64,000 nucleotides of DNA from Actinomycetaceae bacterium zg-1166 (GCA_015679245.1 CP064953.1:1240001-1304000); one strand, 5' to 3'; counted from the first letter of the stretch, positions 1 to 8,855 are shown. Translations and numbers: made by a program. Notes: a model not told the origin generated them from the sequence alone.

Positions 1-824
1 GCTTGAATAAGTGTGGCCTGAGTTTCGCGCACATCTCGCCAAAAGGTTGTGGCAGAGTAACGCCGTAACAGCACGAGGCAAGCTCCAGAGGTAAGAGTGG
101 GAAGAAGGGCTGAGAGCTGAAGGTTAATGTGGCTAGCCGACATCGCTGAGAGATAACGGTCCTCGCTCTTCATCCCTAGCTCCCACATGACATAGTGGCC
201 AGAGAAAGCGAAGTTCGCGTGTGTCAGCATGACTCCTTTAGGGCGGGAAGTCGTACCCGAGGTGAACATAATTTCCACAAGGTCACCGGCACTGATATTC
301 GGCTCTTCAAACTCTGTGCTCGCGCAACTCACAAGCTCCTCGTACGTTAATTCTGAACCTCTAAAAGCACCGTGGTTCTCATACGCAGTACGAATACACA
401 CAACCATAGGCACAAGCTGTTCTATCTCCTCGACGAGAAGTTCTTCTTCTGCGATAAGAAGTTTCACTTGGCAGGAAGAGAGAATGTAGCAGCATTCGAA
501 GGATGTAGAGGCAGCGTTGAGAGGAACAAATACTGCACCTAGTTTGGCCACTGCCAAGAGGCATTCCACAAATTCTCTCGAATTGTGTGCGAGAACAGCG
601 ACACGATCTCCATACTCAATCCCACACGTGCGCAGGGCATTTGCCACACGGTTTGTCCTCTCCTCTAGTTCTTGGTAGTTCAGACATTCGCGAGTGGAGG
701 TATCTGGATCAACCACGAGCAACGCAGGCGCATGAGGGCGCCCAGCTGCCTGTGCGGCGAGAATCTGGGGAAGTGTGCGCGCAGCCCACATGTGAGTATC
801 TACGTTCTGTCCATGGCGGTTCAT
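1..824 (-). CDS. caiC: Crotonobetaine/carnitine-CoA ligase, C-terminal part outside window
   Basis: ATP-dependent acyl-CoA synthetase of the ANL family, expected to activate crotonobetaine or carnitine as the CoA thioester in the cytoplasm. The reading frame runs off the left edge, leaving about 274 N-terminal residues of a protein usually near 517. The P-loop-like AMP-binding motif FTSGTTSRPKGVMLTH and the flanking residues (YLSAMSASHI) follow Escherichia coli CaiC closely, which is why a specific name is given rather than generic acyl-CoA synthetase. The start at 824 has a strong GAGGAGG ribosome site. It is the last visible gene of an operon with caiB and caiA. The adenylate-forming C-terminal lysine region cannot be checked here. 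Confidence 0.9.
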   Translation of the reverse strand, partial: MNRHGQNVDTHMWAARTLPQILAAQAAGRPHAPALLVVDPDTSTRECLNYQELEERTNRVANALRTCGIEYGDRVAVLAHNSREFVECLLAVAKLGAVFVPLNAASTSFECCYILSSCQVKLLIAEEELLVEEIEQLVPMVVCIRTAYENHGAFRGSELTYEELVSCASTEFEEPNISAGDLVEIMFTSGTTSRPKGVMLTHANFAFSGHYVMWELGMKSEDRYLSAMSASHINLQLSALLPTLTSGACLVLLRRYSATTFWRDVRETQATLIQ

Positions 825-932
825 TCTTTCCTCCTCTCTTCACTCGTCTTTTCATTTCTGCGAACCTGCGAAGTACAAGGTCAATGGCATCTGAATGTTC
901 TTGCGTAGGAGCATCTGATGCGTGAACGCACG

Positions 933-991
933 GTAGGCGGCTTTCGTCGGCAGTGATGCTTTCATTCACCTCGACGAAAGCCTCCACCTAC
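933..991 (-). promoter_or_regulatory. Hairpin in the caiB-caiC spacer
   Basis: In the 209 bp between caiB and caiC, GGCTTTCGTCG (939-949) pairs perfectly with CGACGAAAGCC (972-982), and the flanks GTAGG and CCTAC extend the stem imperfectly. No T run follows on the minus strand, so this is more likely an attenuating, processing or mRNA-stability structure than a complete terminator. Its function is inferred. Confidence 0.5.
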
Positions 992-1033
992 ACGTGCGCG
1001 ACCGTATGGTAGTAGCTCAGTTTCGCGGACACA

Positions 1034-2254
1034 TCACTCTGCTTCTTCAGCCTTCACTTTTCCTGAAGCAAGGAAACGGGTGATATCTTCCTCAGAGAAA
1101 CCAGCGCGCTTGAGAATATCGAGTGTGTCGTGCCCTAGAGGTGGCATTGGGCGCCAGAAGCCTCCTGGGTTATTCCTGAACTTCGGGAAGGTGTTAGGGC
1201 CACACACCTGCTTACCCTCGGCATTTTCCCATTCAATAAACGTCTCGCGAGCCTTAATATGCTCGTCAGAGAGAATATCGTCGAAGTCGTTGACTACCTG
1301 TGCGGCGATCTTGTGCTCGGTAAAGTCACGTTCGACGTCATACTTGGACTGAGTGGCCAGGTATTCGTCAAGTTTTTGCTCAATGAGCTGTGCCTTTGGC
1401 CCGTTGAGCCAGAGAGCTGACGTATCCTCTGGGTACTCCTCGGTTCCCCACAAATCTCCCAGACCAATCGTCTCAAGAAGATACTTGTTCTGCGGCACAC
1501 CGTAGACACACAGACCGATATAACCATCCTTACAGGTGTATTCACCGATACCGCACAGGTTCATGTGCCGTGCACCGGGGCGCGGGTAAAGGATACCCGC
1601 GTTGAGGTAATCCATAAGGTAGTAGGATCCCACGCGCAGCATGGTCTCGTGCATCGCCAGGTCGATTGATTCCCCCTTACCTGTGCTCTTGACCTTGTGA
1701 AGGGCAGCAAGCGAGGAAGAGACAATCATGAGGGAGTTAAAGTAATCCCCACCATAGGGCTGGATATTCATAGGTTGCTCAGGCGAACCATTCTGGTAGA
1801 TGATGCCCGAATAAGCGGCAACGGTGAGATCGTAGGCGGCAGCATTGATGCGCTCACTCTGCCCCCATTGCCCAAAACCGGAAACGTGAACGATGACGAG
1901 ATCTGGATTGTGCTCCCAGAGAACTTCGTCAGTGATCCCCTTGCGCGCGTAGGTCGGTCCTTTGGACGACTCGATGAAGATGTCAGCATCTTCAACGAGC
2001 TTAAAAAGCACCTCCTTTCCTTCCTCAGAGAAAGGATTGAGAGAAATTGAACGCATGTTACGGCGTTCCATTTCCTTCACCCAGGTGGTATCACGCATGG
2101 AATCACCCGTCCACGTGTTTTCTATCCACGTGACATCAGCACCCCATTCACCCATGAGTGCAGCGGCAGTTGGAGCTGCAATCTCCACTGCGGAGTAGAC
2201 GACTTTTACATCGTCGAGAACGCCAAATGACGGCTTATCAATTGGAAGTCTCAT
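1034..2254 (-). CDS. caiB: Crotonobetainyl-CoA:carnitine/gamma-butyrobetaine CoA-transferase
   Basis: Family III CoA-transferase of 406 residues that moves CoA between gamma-butyrobetaine, crotonobetaine and carnitine. It aligns along its whole length with E. coli CaiB (405 residues): the block ASKGP-x2-AR-x-GITDEVLW-x-HNP near residues 95-117 is nearly identical, as SSKGPTYARKGITDEVLWEHNP, and the catalytic aspartate appears as Asp170 in GGDYFNSL (Asp169 in E. coli). The start at 2254 has GTGAGG six bases upstream. The caiA stop lies 7 bp upstream, so the two are co-transcribed. Orthology to CaiB is well supported; a relaxed substrate range such as other betaines is possible. Confidence 0.95.
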   Translation of the reverse strand: MRLPIDKPSFGVLDDVKVVYSAVEIAAPTAAALMGEWGADVTWIENTWTGDSMRDTTWVKEMERRNMRSISLNPFSEEGKEVLFKLVEDADIFIESSKGPTYARKGITDEVLWEHNPDLVIVHVSGFGQWGQSERINAAAYDLTVAAYSGIIYQNGSPEQPMNIQPYGGDYFNSLMIVSSSLAALHKVKSTGKGESIDLAMHETMLRVGSYYLMDYLNAGILYPRPGARHMNLCGIGEYTCKDGYIGLCVYGVPQNKYLLETIGLGDLWGTEEYPEDTSALWLNGPKAQLIEQKLDEYLATQSKYDVERDFTEHKIAAQVVNDFDDILSDEHIKARETFIEWENAEGKQVCGPNTFPKFRNNPGGFWRPMPPLGHDTLDILKRAGFSEEDITRFLASGKVKAEEAE

Positions 2255-2261
2255 CGGTACC

Positions 2262-3395
2262 TCACTGGTAGTCGCGCAGAGCGAAGCGCCCTGCCGTCAG
2301 GATCATCATTTCGTCGGTGCCACCGGATACGCGATCGACGCGAAGGTCACGGTAGAAACGCTGGACACGGTGTTCGCCTGTCACGCCCACACCTGCAAGG
2401 ATCTGGAGGGCATTGTCCACAACCATGGCCGAGGCCTGGGAGCAGTAGTACTTAGCCATAGAGCAGTCACCGCGCCCAAGCTGGCCGTTGTCGTACTTCC
2501 AGGCAATTTCGTAGAGCATATTGCGCATATTCGTCAGCGCAATTTTCATGTCAGCAAACTTGAGTTGCGTGAGCTGATGGCGTGCGATTGGTTTACCACC
2601 TTGGATACGCATATTCGCGTAGCGAGCCGCATCTTCAAATGCGCAGTAGGCCGTGCCGTAGTTGGTTAGGGCAACGAGGAAGCGCTCCTGGTCGAAGTCC
2701 TTGATTCCACGCATGAAGGCATTACCCTCTGTGCCATAGAGATCTGATTCCTCAAGCTCAACGTTGTCGAAGTAGAGTTCAGCGCAGGAATCCATACGAA
2801 GGCCGAGCTTGTGTAGCGGCTCCTTTGTAATTCCTTCCTTGCTCATATCGACAAACCACTCGGTGTACACAGACATGTCTTCGCAGTTGCGAGCCATAAC
2901 CACCATGTAGGGCACCTTCATGGAAGACGTCTGGAAAGTCTTGTGGCCATTGAGGTACACCTTCCCATCGCGGCGAGTGTAGGTGGTCTGCATATCGTCC
3001 CAGGAAGAACCCGCACTTGGCTCAGTCATGGCGTAGTTGAGTATCTGATTTCCCGTTCCTACATTGGCGAGGATCTTCTCGCGTTGCTCCTGGTTCCCTT
3101 CGCGGATCACACTCTCGTAACCGGGAAGCTGATAGAGCACATAGGTGGGGCCACCAGCTCGACCAAGAGCCTCGTATGCCGCAGTCAGTTCCACCCATCC
3201 CATTCCCAGACCCTCGTATTCCTCGGGAAGAAGAATCCGATCGAAGCCAAGTTCACAGATAGCTTCCACCCATTCTTGGGGGTATTCAGATGAGTTATCG
3301 CACTCGTTGAAGTAGGTTTCCCAATTGCGCGATTCCATAAGTTCAGTGAAGGCATCAGCCATCAATTGTTGTTCTTCAGATAGCGCAAATTCCAT
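2262..3395 (-). CDS. caiA: Crotonobetainyl-CoA reductase (acyl-CoA dehydrogenase family)
   Basis: Flavoprotein of 377 residues that reduces crotonobetainyl-CoA to gamma-butyrobetainyl-CoA, in E. coli with electrons from the FixAB electron-transfer flavoprotein. The N-terminal helical domain, the TEPSAGS flavin-binding segment, [21 protein letters not shown]-like [12 protein letters not shown], the [13 protein letters not shown] block and the terminal [14 protein letters not shown] match E. coli CaiA (380 residues) better than ordinary fatty-acid dehydrogenases. The start at 3395 follows AAAGGAA. No fix or etf genes are visible in the window, so the electron donor must be encoded elsewhere. 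Confidence 0.95.
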   Translation of the reverse strand: MEFALSEEQQLMADAFTELMESRNWETYFNECDNSSEYPQEWVEAICELGFDRILLPEEYEGLGMGWVELTAAYEALGRAGGPTYVLYQLPGYESVIREGNQEQREKILANVGTGNQILNYAMTEPSAGSSWDDMQTTYTRRDGKVYLNGHKTFQTSSMKVPYMVVMARNCEDMSVYTEWFVDMSKEGITKEPLHKLGLRMDSCAELYFDNVELEESDLYGTEGNAFMRGIKDFDQERFLVALTNYGTAYCAFEDAARYANMRIQGGKPIARHQLTQLKFADMKIALTNMRNMLYEIAWKYDNGQLGRGDCSMAKYYCSQASAMVVDNALQILAGVGVTGEHRVQRFYRDLRVDRVSGGTDEMMILTAGRFALRDYQ

Positions 3396-3506
3396 GAAAA
3401 ATTTCCTTTACTTTCTTCTCTGTCGAAGCACACTGGCCACGACGATGTCCTACGCGAGATCCTTCAGATCCGTCCTAGCTGTCTACTTCTACGTGTATGT
3501 CTTGCC

Positions 3507-4472
3507 TCAGGATGCCGCCATGCACGCGCGGTAGAAGCGTGCTGCACGTGCGATCACGTCATTCGTCGCCTCAAGCACACGTCCATGGTGAAGGAATCCA
3601 TGAATGACTCCCGGAACTTCGTCGTACACTGCGACCTGATGTGCCTGGAGCATCTGGTGAAGCGTGCGTGAATCGTCACGCAGCGGGTCGAGGCCAGCAG
3701 CCACGATGTAGCAGGGGGGAACACCTGCGAGGTCGGCGCTCAAAATATCGAAATAGGGGCTGTAAAGATCCTCGCTCGAAGCAAAATACTGTTCCAGATA
3801 GTAGGCGTAGTCCGCTTCAGTCAGACCATCCCAGCTTCCACCGAACAGACGCATGGAGGCCGAATCACGAAGTCCAAATGCGCCATAAAAAAGAAGCATA
3901 GAATCAACGACGATATCTGAACCTACTTCGTCGCGCAGCCACAAGTAGGTAGCACATGAGAGGTTGGCTCCACCTGAATCTCCAGCGAAGGAGACATGAC
4001 CCGGCTCAATTCCCCATTCCTGTGCGTGCTCGTGGAGATACGTGACCACCTCAGCACACTGCCGAATTGCAGTGGGAAACTTCGCCTCAGGAGAGAGCGT
4101 GTAATCAATGGCGATCACAGCTGCACCTGTCTCGACAGCAAGTGCACGTGTGATGCGATCATGCGTATCAAGATTTCCAAGAATGAATCCCCCACCGTGT
4201 ATGTACACAATCACCGGAAGAGTGGAATGAGCGCTGGGACGATACATTCGAATAGGAACATCACCCGTACTTGTGACGACAACGCAATCACGTGTGTCAC
4301 ACACTGACGGACCGCAATCGTTCCAGAAGGCACGCTCTGTGTTGTAGCCCTCACGCATCTGCTCAAGCGACTGTCCAGTAACGTAGACGCCTTCCGCTAA
4401 CTCGTTCTGCTTGCGGATCGCCGTCTCCATATCGGCGCTCCACATGTGTGGCACGTCAAGTTTCTCTCCCAT
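3507..4472 (-). CDS. Alpha/beta-hydrolase, hormone-sensitive-lipase type esterase
   Basis: Predicted cytoplasmic carboxylesterase of 321 residues in the HSL/acetyl esterase family. Visible motifs are the oxyanion-hole HGGGF, the nucleophile elbow GDSGGAN, a catalytic Asp in GLDPLRDDS and the His in GVIHGFLH near the C terminus, so the triad is complete. The start at 4472 is 7 bp after the transporter stop, and caiA follows by 111 bp, so it belongs to the cai operon. Such a gene is not part of the E. coli caiTABCDE set. Hydrolysis of imported short-chain acylcarnitines to free carnitine would fit the context, but that substrate is inferred only from neighbours. Confidence 0.85.
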   Translation of the reverse strand: MGEKLDVPHMWSADMETAIRKQNELAEGVYVTGQSLEQMREGYNTERAFWNDCGPSVCDTRDCVVVTSTGDVPIRMYRPSAHSTLPVIVYIHGGGFILGNLDTHDRITRALAVETGAAVIAIDYTLSPEAKFPTAIRQCAEVVTYLHEHAQEWGIEPGHVSFAGDSGGANLSCATYLWLRDEVGSDIVVDSMLLFYGAFGLRDSASMRLFGGSWDGLTEADYAYYLEQYFASSEDLYSPYFDILSADLAGVPPCYIVAAGLDPLRDDSRTLHQMLQAHQVAVYDEVPGVIHGFLHHGRVLEATNDVIARAARFYRACMAAS

Positions 4473-4479
4473 CGTCCAC

Positions 4480-5799
4480 TCACTTCTCAGATTGGACGCG
4501 AGCTGCAGCACGCTCTTCAGCTTCGATGAGCTTCGCCTCATTCTTACGTACGTACCAGAGCAGGAGGAACGCGAAGAAGGCAGCAATAACAGCTGTGCCA
4601 GCCAGAATAAGGAAGATCTGGGAGTAGGCATCATTCCCGGACTTGTCGATCATCGCACCAAACCATGTCGAGGAGAACGTGTCGGGGAGGAAGCCAATTA
4701 CGGAGAGAATACCTGTAGCAGTGCCGAAAATCGTGAGTGGAACGCGCCCCTCAGTCAGCTGAGAAGAGACGATGCCAAAGACGCCGTTAGCGATAAAACC
4801 AAGAGCCACGATAATGACAGCTGCGACAATAGCCATCGAGGAAGATGCCGGGAGGAAGGCGAAGGAAGCCAAACCTGCCGCAGCGATAAGCGAACCAACG
4901 AGAATCACGCGAGAGGAAGAACCTGTGCTCTTCGCCATGAAACCAAAAGCCGGCCCGGAGAGCAGGGTAATGCCATAGGTGCGCAACACAGACACGATGG
5001 AGACGATACCGAGGGAGGCTCCCATCACGTCAGTGAGGTATGGAGTCGTGTAGGTGACACCGGTGTAGTAGAAGTAGACGAAGAAGAGGCAGGCAGCTGA
5101 AAGCCACACGACGGGGTTACGGACAACGGCACCAATCTGGCTGAGGTCGAAGCTCGACTTACCTGTGTTGATCTCACCTTCGAACTTCGGGATGAAGAAG
5201 AAGGAAAGGATACCCAGGATAAGGATGATCGTACCGATGAAGCCGAGGAGAATCGGGACAGCAACCTTCATATTCGTGGAGAAGATATTGATAATCCAGA
5301 GATTGACCAAGCCGAGGATAAGACCAGCAGCACCGTAAATGCCGTAAGAGACACCGATGTTACGCGAGTAGGCTTCTTCCTGCGAGATAAGGCGAACAAG
5401 TTTAAAACGAATACCCCACCAGATGAGGATTGTCGTGATACCCATGCCGATAAAGATTCCCATGAGCATACCTTTTGAGGGAAGCATCGCGTAGAGATAG
5501 GTGAGCACAGCAGTGAGGGTGAAGCCTACCCAGGCAAGAGTGCGCACACGGATCTTATCAGCGACGATACCCGAAGGCAGGTAGCAGATTGTGGCTGTAA
5601 GGGCATAGGCCGAGAGGAACATACCCAAATCAGCATTTGTGCAGTCGAGAGCCTTCATGAGCGGATCGTAAAAGACACTCTTGAGGTAGGCCGGAGTGTA
5701 GATGATGGAGCTACCCATCGAGACGAGAATGAGAAGGAAAATCTTATGAGCACCCGTAAGATCGGATGCTTTCTTTTCCTCACGAAGCAATCTGAGCAT
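4480..5799 (-). CDS. MFS transporter, probable carnitine or betaine uptake
   Basis: Polytopic membrane protein of 439 residues with about twelve hydrophobic segments and a central hydrophilic loop near residue 205-225, typical of the major facilitator superfamily. A start at 5799 was chosen over longer in-frame extensions because it directly precedes the first amphipathic stretch and has AGAAAGG upstream; the longer version would add a non-hydrophobic, unusual leader. It is the first gene of the cai operon and occupies the position of the BCCT-family antiporter CaiT in enterobacteria. A role in importing carnitine, crotonobetaine or acylcarnitine is inferred from the operon; the sequence alone only shows an MFS fold. 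Confidence 0.8.
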   Translation of the reverse strand: MLRLLREEKKASDLTGAHKIFLLILVSMGSSIIYTPAYLKSVFYDPLMKALDCTNADLGMFLSAYALTATICYLPSGIVADKIRVRTLAWVGFTLTAVLTYLYAMLPSKGMLMGIFIGMGITTILIWWGIRFKLVRLISQEEAYSRNIGVSYGIYGAAGLILGLVNLWIINIFSTNMKVAVPILLGFIGTIILILGILSFFFIPKFEGEINTGKSSFDLSQIGAVVRNPVVWLSAACLFFVYFYYTGVTYTTPYLTDVMGASLGIVSIVSVLRTYGITLLSGPAFGFMAKSTGSSSRVILVGSLIAAAGLASFAFLPASSSMAIVAAVIIVALGFIANGVFGIVSSQLTEGRVPLTIFGTATGILSVIGFLPDTFSSTWFGAMIDKSGNDAYSQIFLILAGTAVIAAFFAFLLLWYVRKNEAKLIEAEERAAARVQSEK

Positions 5800-5928
5800 G
5801 AGTTGTGCCTTTCTTATATGCGGGCAACATGGAGATGAGGTCAACACCGGAGCTAGCCGCCGTGGCCATACTGGTATATCCGTGACACACGAGTGGGGTA
5901 CAGCAAAGCGGCAAAGATATTCCAACGC

Positions 5929-5959
5929 GTGTGCAGCCTCGCCGCGCGAGGCTGCACAC
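5929..5959 (-). promoter_or_regulatory. Perfect 14 bp hairpin upstream of the cai operon
   Basis: GTGTGCAGCCTCGC (5929-5942) is followed after three bases by its exact reverse complement (5946-5959), about 130 bp upstream of the transporter start. It lacks a T run on either strand. It may be a leader hairpin, an attenuator or a protein-binding palindrome in the 824 bp control region between the cai operon and the YeiH gene. Confidence 0.5.
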
Positions 5960-6136
5960 TCCAATGTGCTACGCGCGCCTTTTCTTGCCGCCTCGTGCAC
6001 GTAGCGAGGAAATTCCACATACAACGAAGGTGGGGAATGCCATCTGAAGAGCTACTGCACATGGGCACAACAAGGTGGGAACGTGAGCCGCCCGCTGCCT
6101 TCGGCAGCACCGGTGGTATTGAAGTGTCGTGATGTA

Positions 6137-6155
6137 TCGGACGTACATTGTCCGA
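6137..6155. promoter_or_regulatory. Candidate operator, distal cai control region
   Basis: The 19 bp palindrome TCGGACGTACATTGTCCGA has six-base arms around a 7 bp spacer. The same core GGAC-N7-GTCC recurs at 6378-6392. Both lie upstream of the cai operon, which suggests a dimeric regulator. No regulator gene is adjacent. Confidence 0.45.
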
Positions 6156-6377
6156 AAGATCGGGTTTCCTTCGTGCGTCCCCGCCTGTGTGGCGGTGAAG
6201 ATCCGCATACACCACGAGAGTGCATGTGCGAACCGCGCTGAAACGCTCGATCACATCTCCACCGTAGCAGGAATAGGCTCTGTTACACCTCCGCCAGTAG
6301 AGGATATTTCAGAATATTTGTACGAACCCACTCTTCGAAAAGCCACTTTTAGGACCTGCGTCCCACTAAAAATATGT

Positions 6378-6392
6378 GGACGGAAAACGTCC
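6378..6392. promoter_or_regulatory. Second GGAC-N7-GTCC site
   Basis: GGACGGAAAACGTCC repeats the half-sites and 7 bp spacing of the palindrome at 6137-6155. It is directly followed by another short palindrome, CCGAAAATTCGG (6392-6403). The recurrence of both spacing and half-site argues against chance, but binding is inferred. Confidence 0.4.
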
Positions 6393-6506
6393 GAAAATTC
6401 GGCATATTTTCAGGTTTTTCCTGCATAACTACGGTGTCATATCGTTGAACAATGGTCAGAAAAAGCTAGAAGCGCACCCCTATCTCCTAGAGAGACTACG
6501 GAGATT

Positions 6507-6535
6507 TTGACAGAAATTCAGTCAAGCACTATATC
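6507..6535 (+). promoter_or_regulatory. Consensus-like plus-strand promoter with no plus-strand gene
   Basis: TTGACA (6507-6512), a 17 bp spacer and TATATC (6530-6535) form a near-consensus vegetative promoter. Transcription would run rightward, antisense into the 3' end of the YeiH-family gene. The -35 also sits in an inverted repeat TTGAC-N9-GTCAA (6507-6525). Confidence 0.4.
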
Positions 6536-6623
6536 AATAAAAAAATTAATTCTTACATGAGAGGTGGTGTTGAATCTCGTGTATGAGATGGGGTTTATTC
6601 CCGTACACAAATACCGTTTATTC

Positions 6624-7622
6624 TCAAGAAATAAGAGCAACCCCTACGCTCACAGTGGTAATGACAACGAGAGTACTCACTGCCCCCAAGAGAAGGGGAC
6701 GCGGCCCTAGACGAAGGAGGGAAGGGATATGCACACCCAACCCCAGAGCAAACATCGCCGCCGCGAGAAGAAGTTGCTGGAGGATTTTGGCACTGGCAAG
6801 TATTCCTGATGGGAGCCAACCAGTTGTGGCGACCCCCATCATGAGGAGGAATCCCACAACAAAGAGCGGAAGCACCGGTGGACGTCGTGCGGTTTCGTCA
6901 CACGAACCCGCACGACGCTGTGTAAGTGAGACAGCAAAAACCACCGGTGCCAAGAGTGCCACACGTGCCAGCTTCACCGTGACAGCACTGGCTAGGATCA
7001 TTCCTCCCCCGGCAATTCCAGCTGCAGCCACCACCTGCGCTACCTCATGAATAGAACCACCAATCGACACGGCAGCCTGAGATTCGTCGTAGTGGAAAAG
7101 ACGAATGACAAGCTGGGCACCGGGAATCATCAGCGTGCCATAGAGGACGACGAGAGCAACGGCTGCAGCCACCTTGTCTTCACTTGAACGCACTGACCCC
7201 TGAACACCAGCCACAGCCGCTGCACCACAGATCGAGAAGCCACCTGCGATCAGAAGGGTGAGTTCGCGGTCAATTCCCAGAATTCTTCCTAGACCCACAG
7301 TGGCAAGAAATGTGACCCCCACTGCTGCCACCACAATCGCAAGTACTCCTGCACCCAGGCTCGCCACAGTGGTGAAGGAGACTTGTAGCCCCAAGAGCAC
7401 CACACCAACGCGGAGGATTCGTTTGGCGGAATAGGCGATACCAGGCTGGAGAAAATCTGGCAGCCGTGTGAGGTTACGCAGAAGAACCCCCAGAATAATA
7501 GCTACGAGCATCGGGCTTACCTGCGGGAGCGAGCGACCAAGCCCTACGGTAATTCCACCTACTATCAAGGTAACTACCAGACCTGGCCAGGCCGCACGTG
7601 GGAGTATTGCATCGGCTTTCAT
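6624..7622 (-). CDS. YeiH/YadS-type putative sulfate exporter family membrane protein
   Basis: Integral membrane protein of 332 residues in the Cons_hypoth698 (PF03601) family, annotated in other bacteria as a putative sulfate exporter; the substrate is not firmly established. About ten hydrophobic segments are visible, with family signatures GFSICGAAAVAG and GGSIHEVAQVVAAAG in the middle and a C-terminal ALGLGVHIPSL-like segment. The start at 7622 was preferred over a slightly longer frame because AAGGAGA lies at proper distance. It stands alone on the minus strand; its 3' end faces the cai control region. Confidence 0.85.
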   Translation of the reverse strand: MKADAILPRAAWPGLVVTLIVGGITVGLGRSLPQVSPMLVAIILGVLLRNLTRLPDFLQPGIAYSAKRILRVGVVLLGLQVSFTTVASLGAGVLAIVVAAVGVTFLATVGLGRILGIDRELTLLIAGGFSICGAAAVAGVQGSVRSSEDKVAAAVALVVLYGTLMIPGAQLVIRLFHYDESQAAVSIGGSIHEVAQVVAAAGIAGGGMILASAVTVKLARVALLAPVVFAVSLTQRRAGSCDETARRPPVLPLFVVGFLLMMGVATTGWLPSGILASAKILQQLLLAAAMFALGLGVHIPSLLRLGPRPLLLGAVSTLVVITTVSVGVALIS

Positions 7623-7811
7623 CGTTCTTCTCTCCTTAGAATCGCACACACCTCCCCACGTTACTGCACACCCACACGTGTGTACCTATCTCTCTAGCAT
7701 CCCACCCCAACTCGACTCCGGGTTCGCGCACTCACATTCCGCGTACCCACGCACCCATTTTTCTGCATAGGTGCGTAGCTCTTCTCAGACACCGCAGGTA
7801 AACTGATCGCC

Positions 7812-8855
7812 ATGCGCCCTGTTGAACTGCACACTACACGCCTTCTCCTTTCCCTCCCCACCGAGGAAGATATCCCCGCCCTCGTCGATATGTGTCAGGA
7901 TCCCGAAATCTCACAGTGGACTTCTGTCCCTTCTCCCTACACCGCTGAAGATGCGCGCTCCTTCCTTACCTCAATCGTTATTCCAGGATGGGAATCGGGA
8001 AATGACTACGTGTGGATGATCCGTGCCCGCGATCAAGCTCGCACTCCTCTAGGGCAGATCAGCCTTCGCCAACTCCACCTCAGTCTCGGTTTCATGCTGA
8101 CTCAACAGGCACGCGGCAAGGGATACATGGGCGAAGCTCTAGATGCGGTGCTCGATTTCGCTTTTCACACACTGGACTGGCCTGTGGTGCGCTGGGCTTG
8201 TGAAATCCACGAGGAGACTGTGAACTGGGCGAGTGCACGCGTGGTCTGGCGTGCCGGTTTCACCTTTGAAGGTCGCGAGCGTGCATCAATCCTCAATAAA
8301 GGTGCTCGTTATGATGGGCTCGTCGCTTCCCTCGCTGCCGATGAACCTCGCACGCCTCGCAATGCGTGGTTCGGCCCTGATGAGCGCCACGCAGAGATCG
8401 GAGATTCAACCCGACCAGAGGATCTGGTGCGGGTATTCCACGAAACCTACGGCCTGCCCGTATTCGATAATGACCCGAATGCTGATCGCGAGCGTGTACA
8501 TATGCGCCTCGCCCTTGTCGCTGAGGAAGTGAGCGAACTTGTGGGTGCCGTCTATGGAAAACGGGCTCAAGAGATTATGATGTCGGCCTTCGAAGAGGCA
8601 CACGCAGCTGATGATGGTTCTCGCGACACCGTGGAAGTAGCTGATGCGCTGGGCGATCTCGTCTACGTGGCCTACGGTATGGCTCTTGAGCTCGGTATCT
8701 CGATGCGCGATGTCTTGGCCGAGATTCAGGCGTCAAATCTCTCTAAGCTCGGTGCAGACGGTAAGCCGATCTACCGTGAGGATGGAAAAGTTCTCAAAGG
8801 TCCCAATTACTTTCGCCCTGACATTGCGAAGGTTCTTGGTTTGTCGAGTGTGTGA
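7812..8855 (+). CDS. GNAT acetyltransferase fused to MazG-like NTP pyrophosphohydrolase
   Basis: Two-domain cytoplasmic protein of 347 residues. Residues 1 to about 175 form a RimJ/RimL-like GNAT N-acetyltransferase, with the acetyl-CoA loop region LTQQARGKGYMGEAL. Residues about 200-347 form an all-alpha MazG/PRA-PH-like domain, with EEVSELVGAV and DALGDLVYVAYG as the metal-binding E-x2-E and D-x3-D helices, ending in the characteristic QASNLSKLGADGKPIYRED tail. This combination could couple modification with nucleotide-pool cleaning, but substrates are unknown. The start follows a TAAACT box by 7 nt, suggesting a leaderless transcript. Confidence 0.85.
   Translation: MRPVELHTTRLLLSLPTEEDIPALVDMCQDPEISQWTSVPSPYTAEDARSFLTSIVIPGWESGNDYVWMIRARDQARTPLGQISLRQLHLSLGFMLTQQARGKGYMGEALDAVLDFAFHTLDWPVVRWACEIHEETVNWASARVVWRAGFTFEGRERASILNKGARYDGLVASLAADEPRTPRNAWFGPDERHAEIGDSTRPEDLVRVFHETYGLPVFDNDPNADRERVHMRLALVAEEVSELVGAVYGKRAQEIMMSAFEEAHAADDGSRDTVEVADALGDLVYVAYGMALELGISMRDVLAEIQASNLSKLGADGKPIYREDGKVLKGPNYFRPDIAKVLGLSSV

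Noticed and set aside
4480-6024. A longer version of the MFS transporter starting at 6024
   Set aside because: The extra 75 residues are not membrane-like, cover the hairpin at 5929-5959 and lack a ribosome site; the start at 5799 is better.
6583-7050. A plus-strand 155-codon frame after the strong promoter at 6507-6535
   Set aside because: It is antisense to the YeiH-family gene and has the composition of a shadow frame; only a possible antisense RNA is kept.
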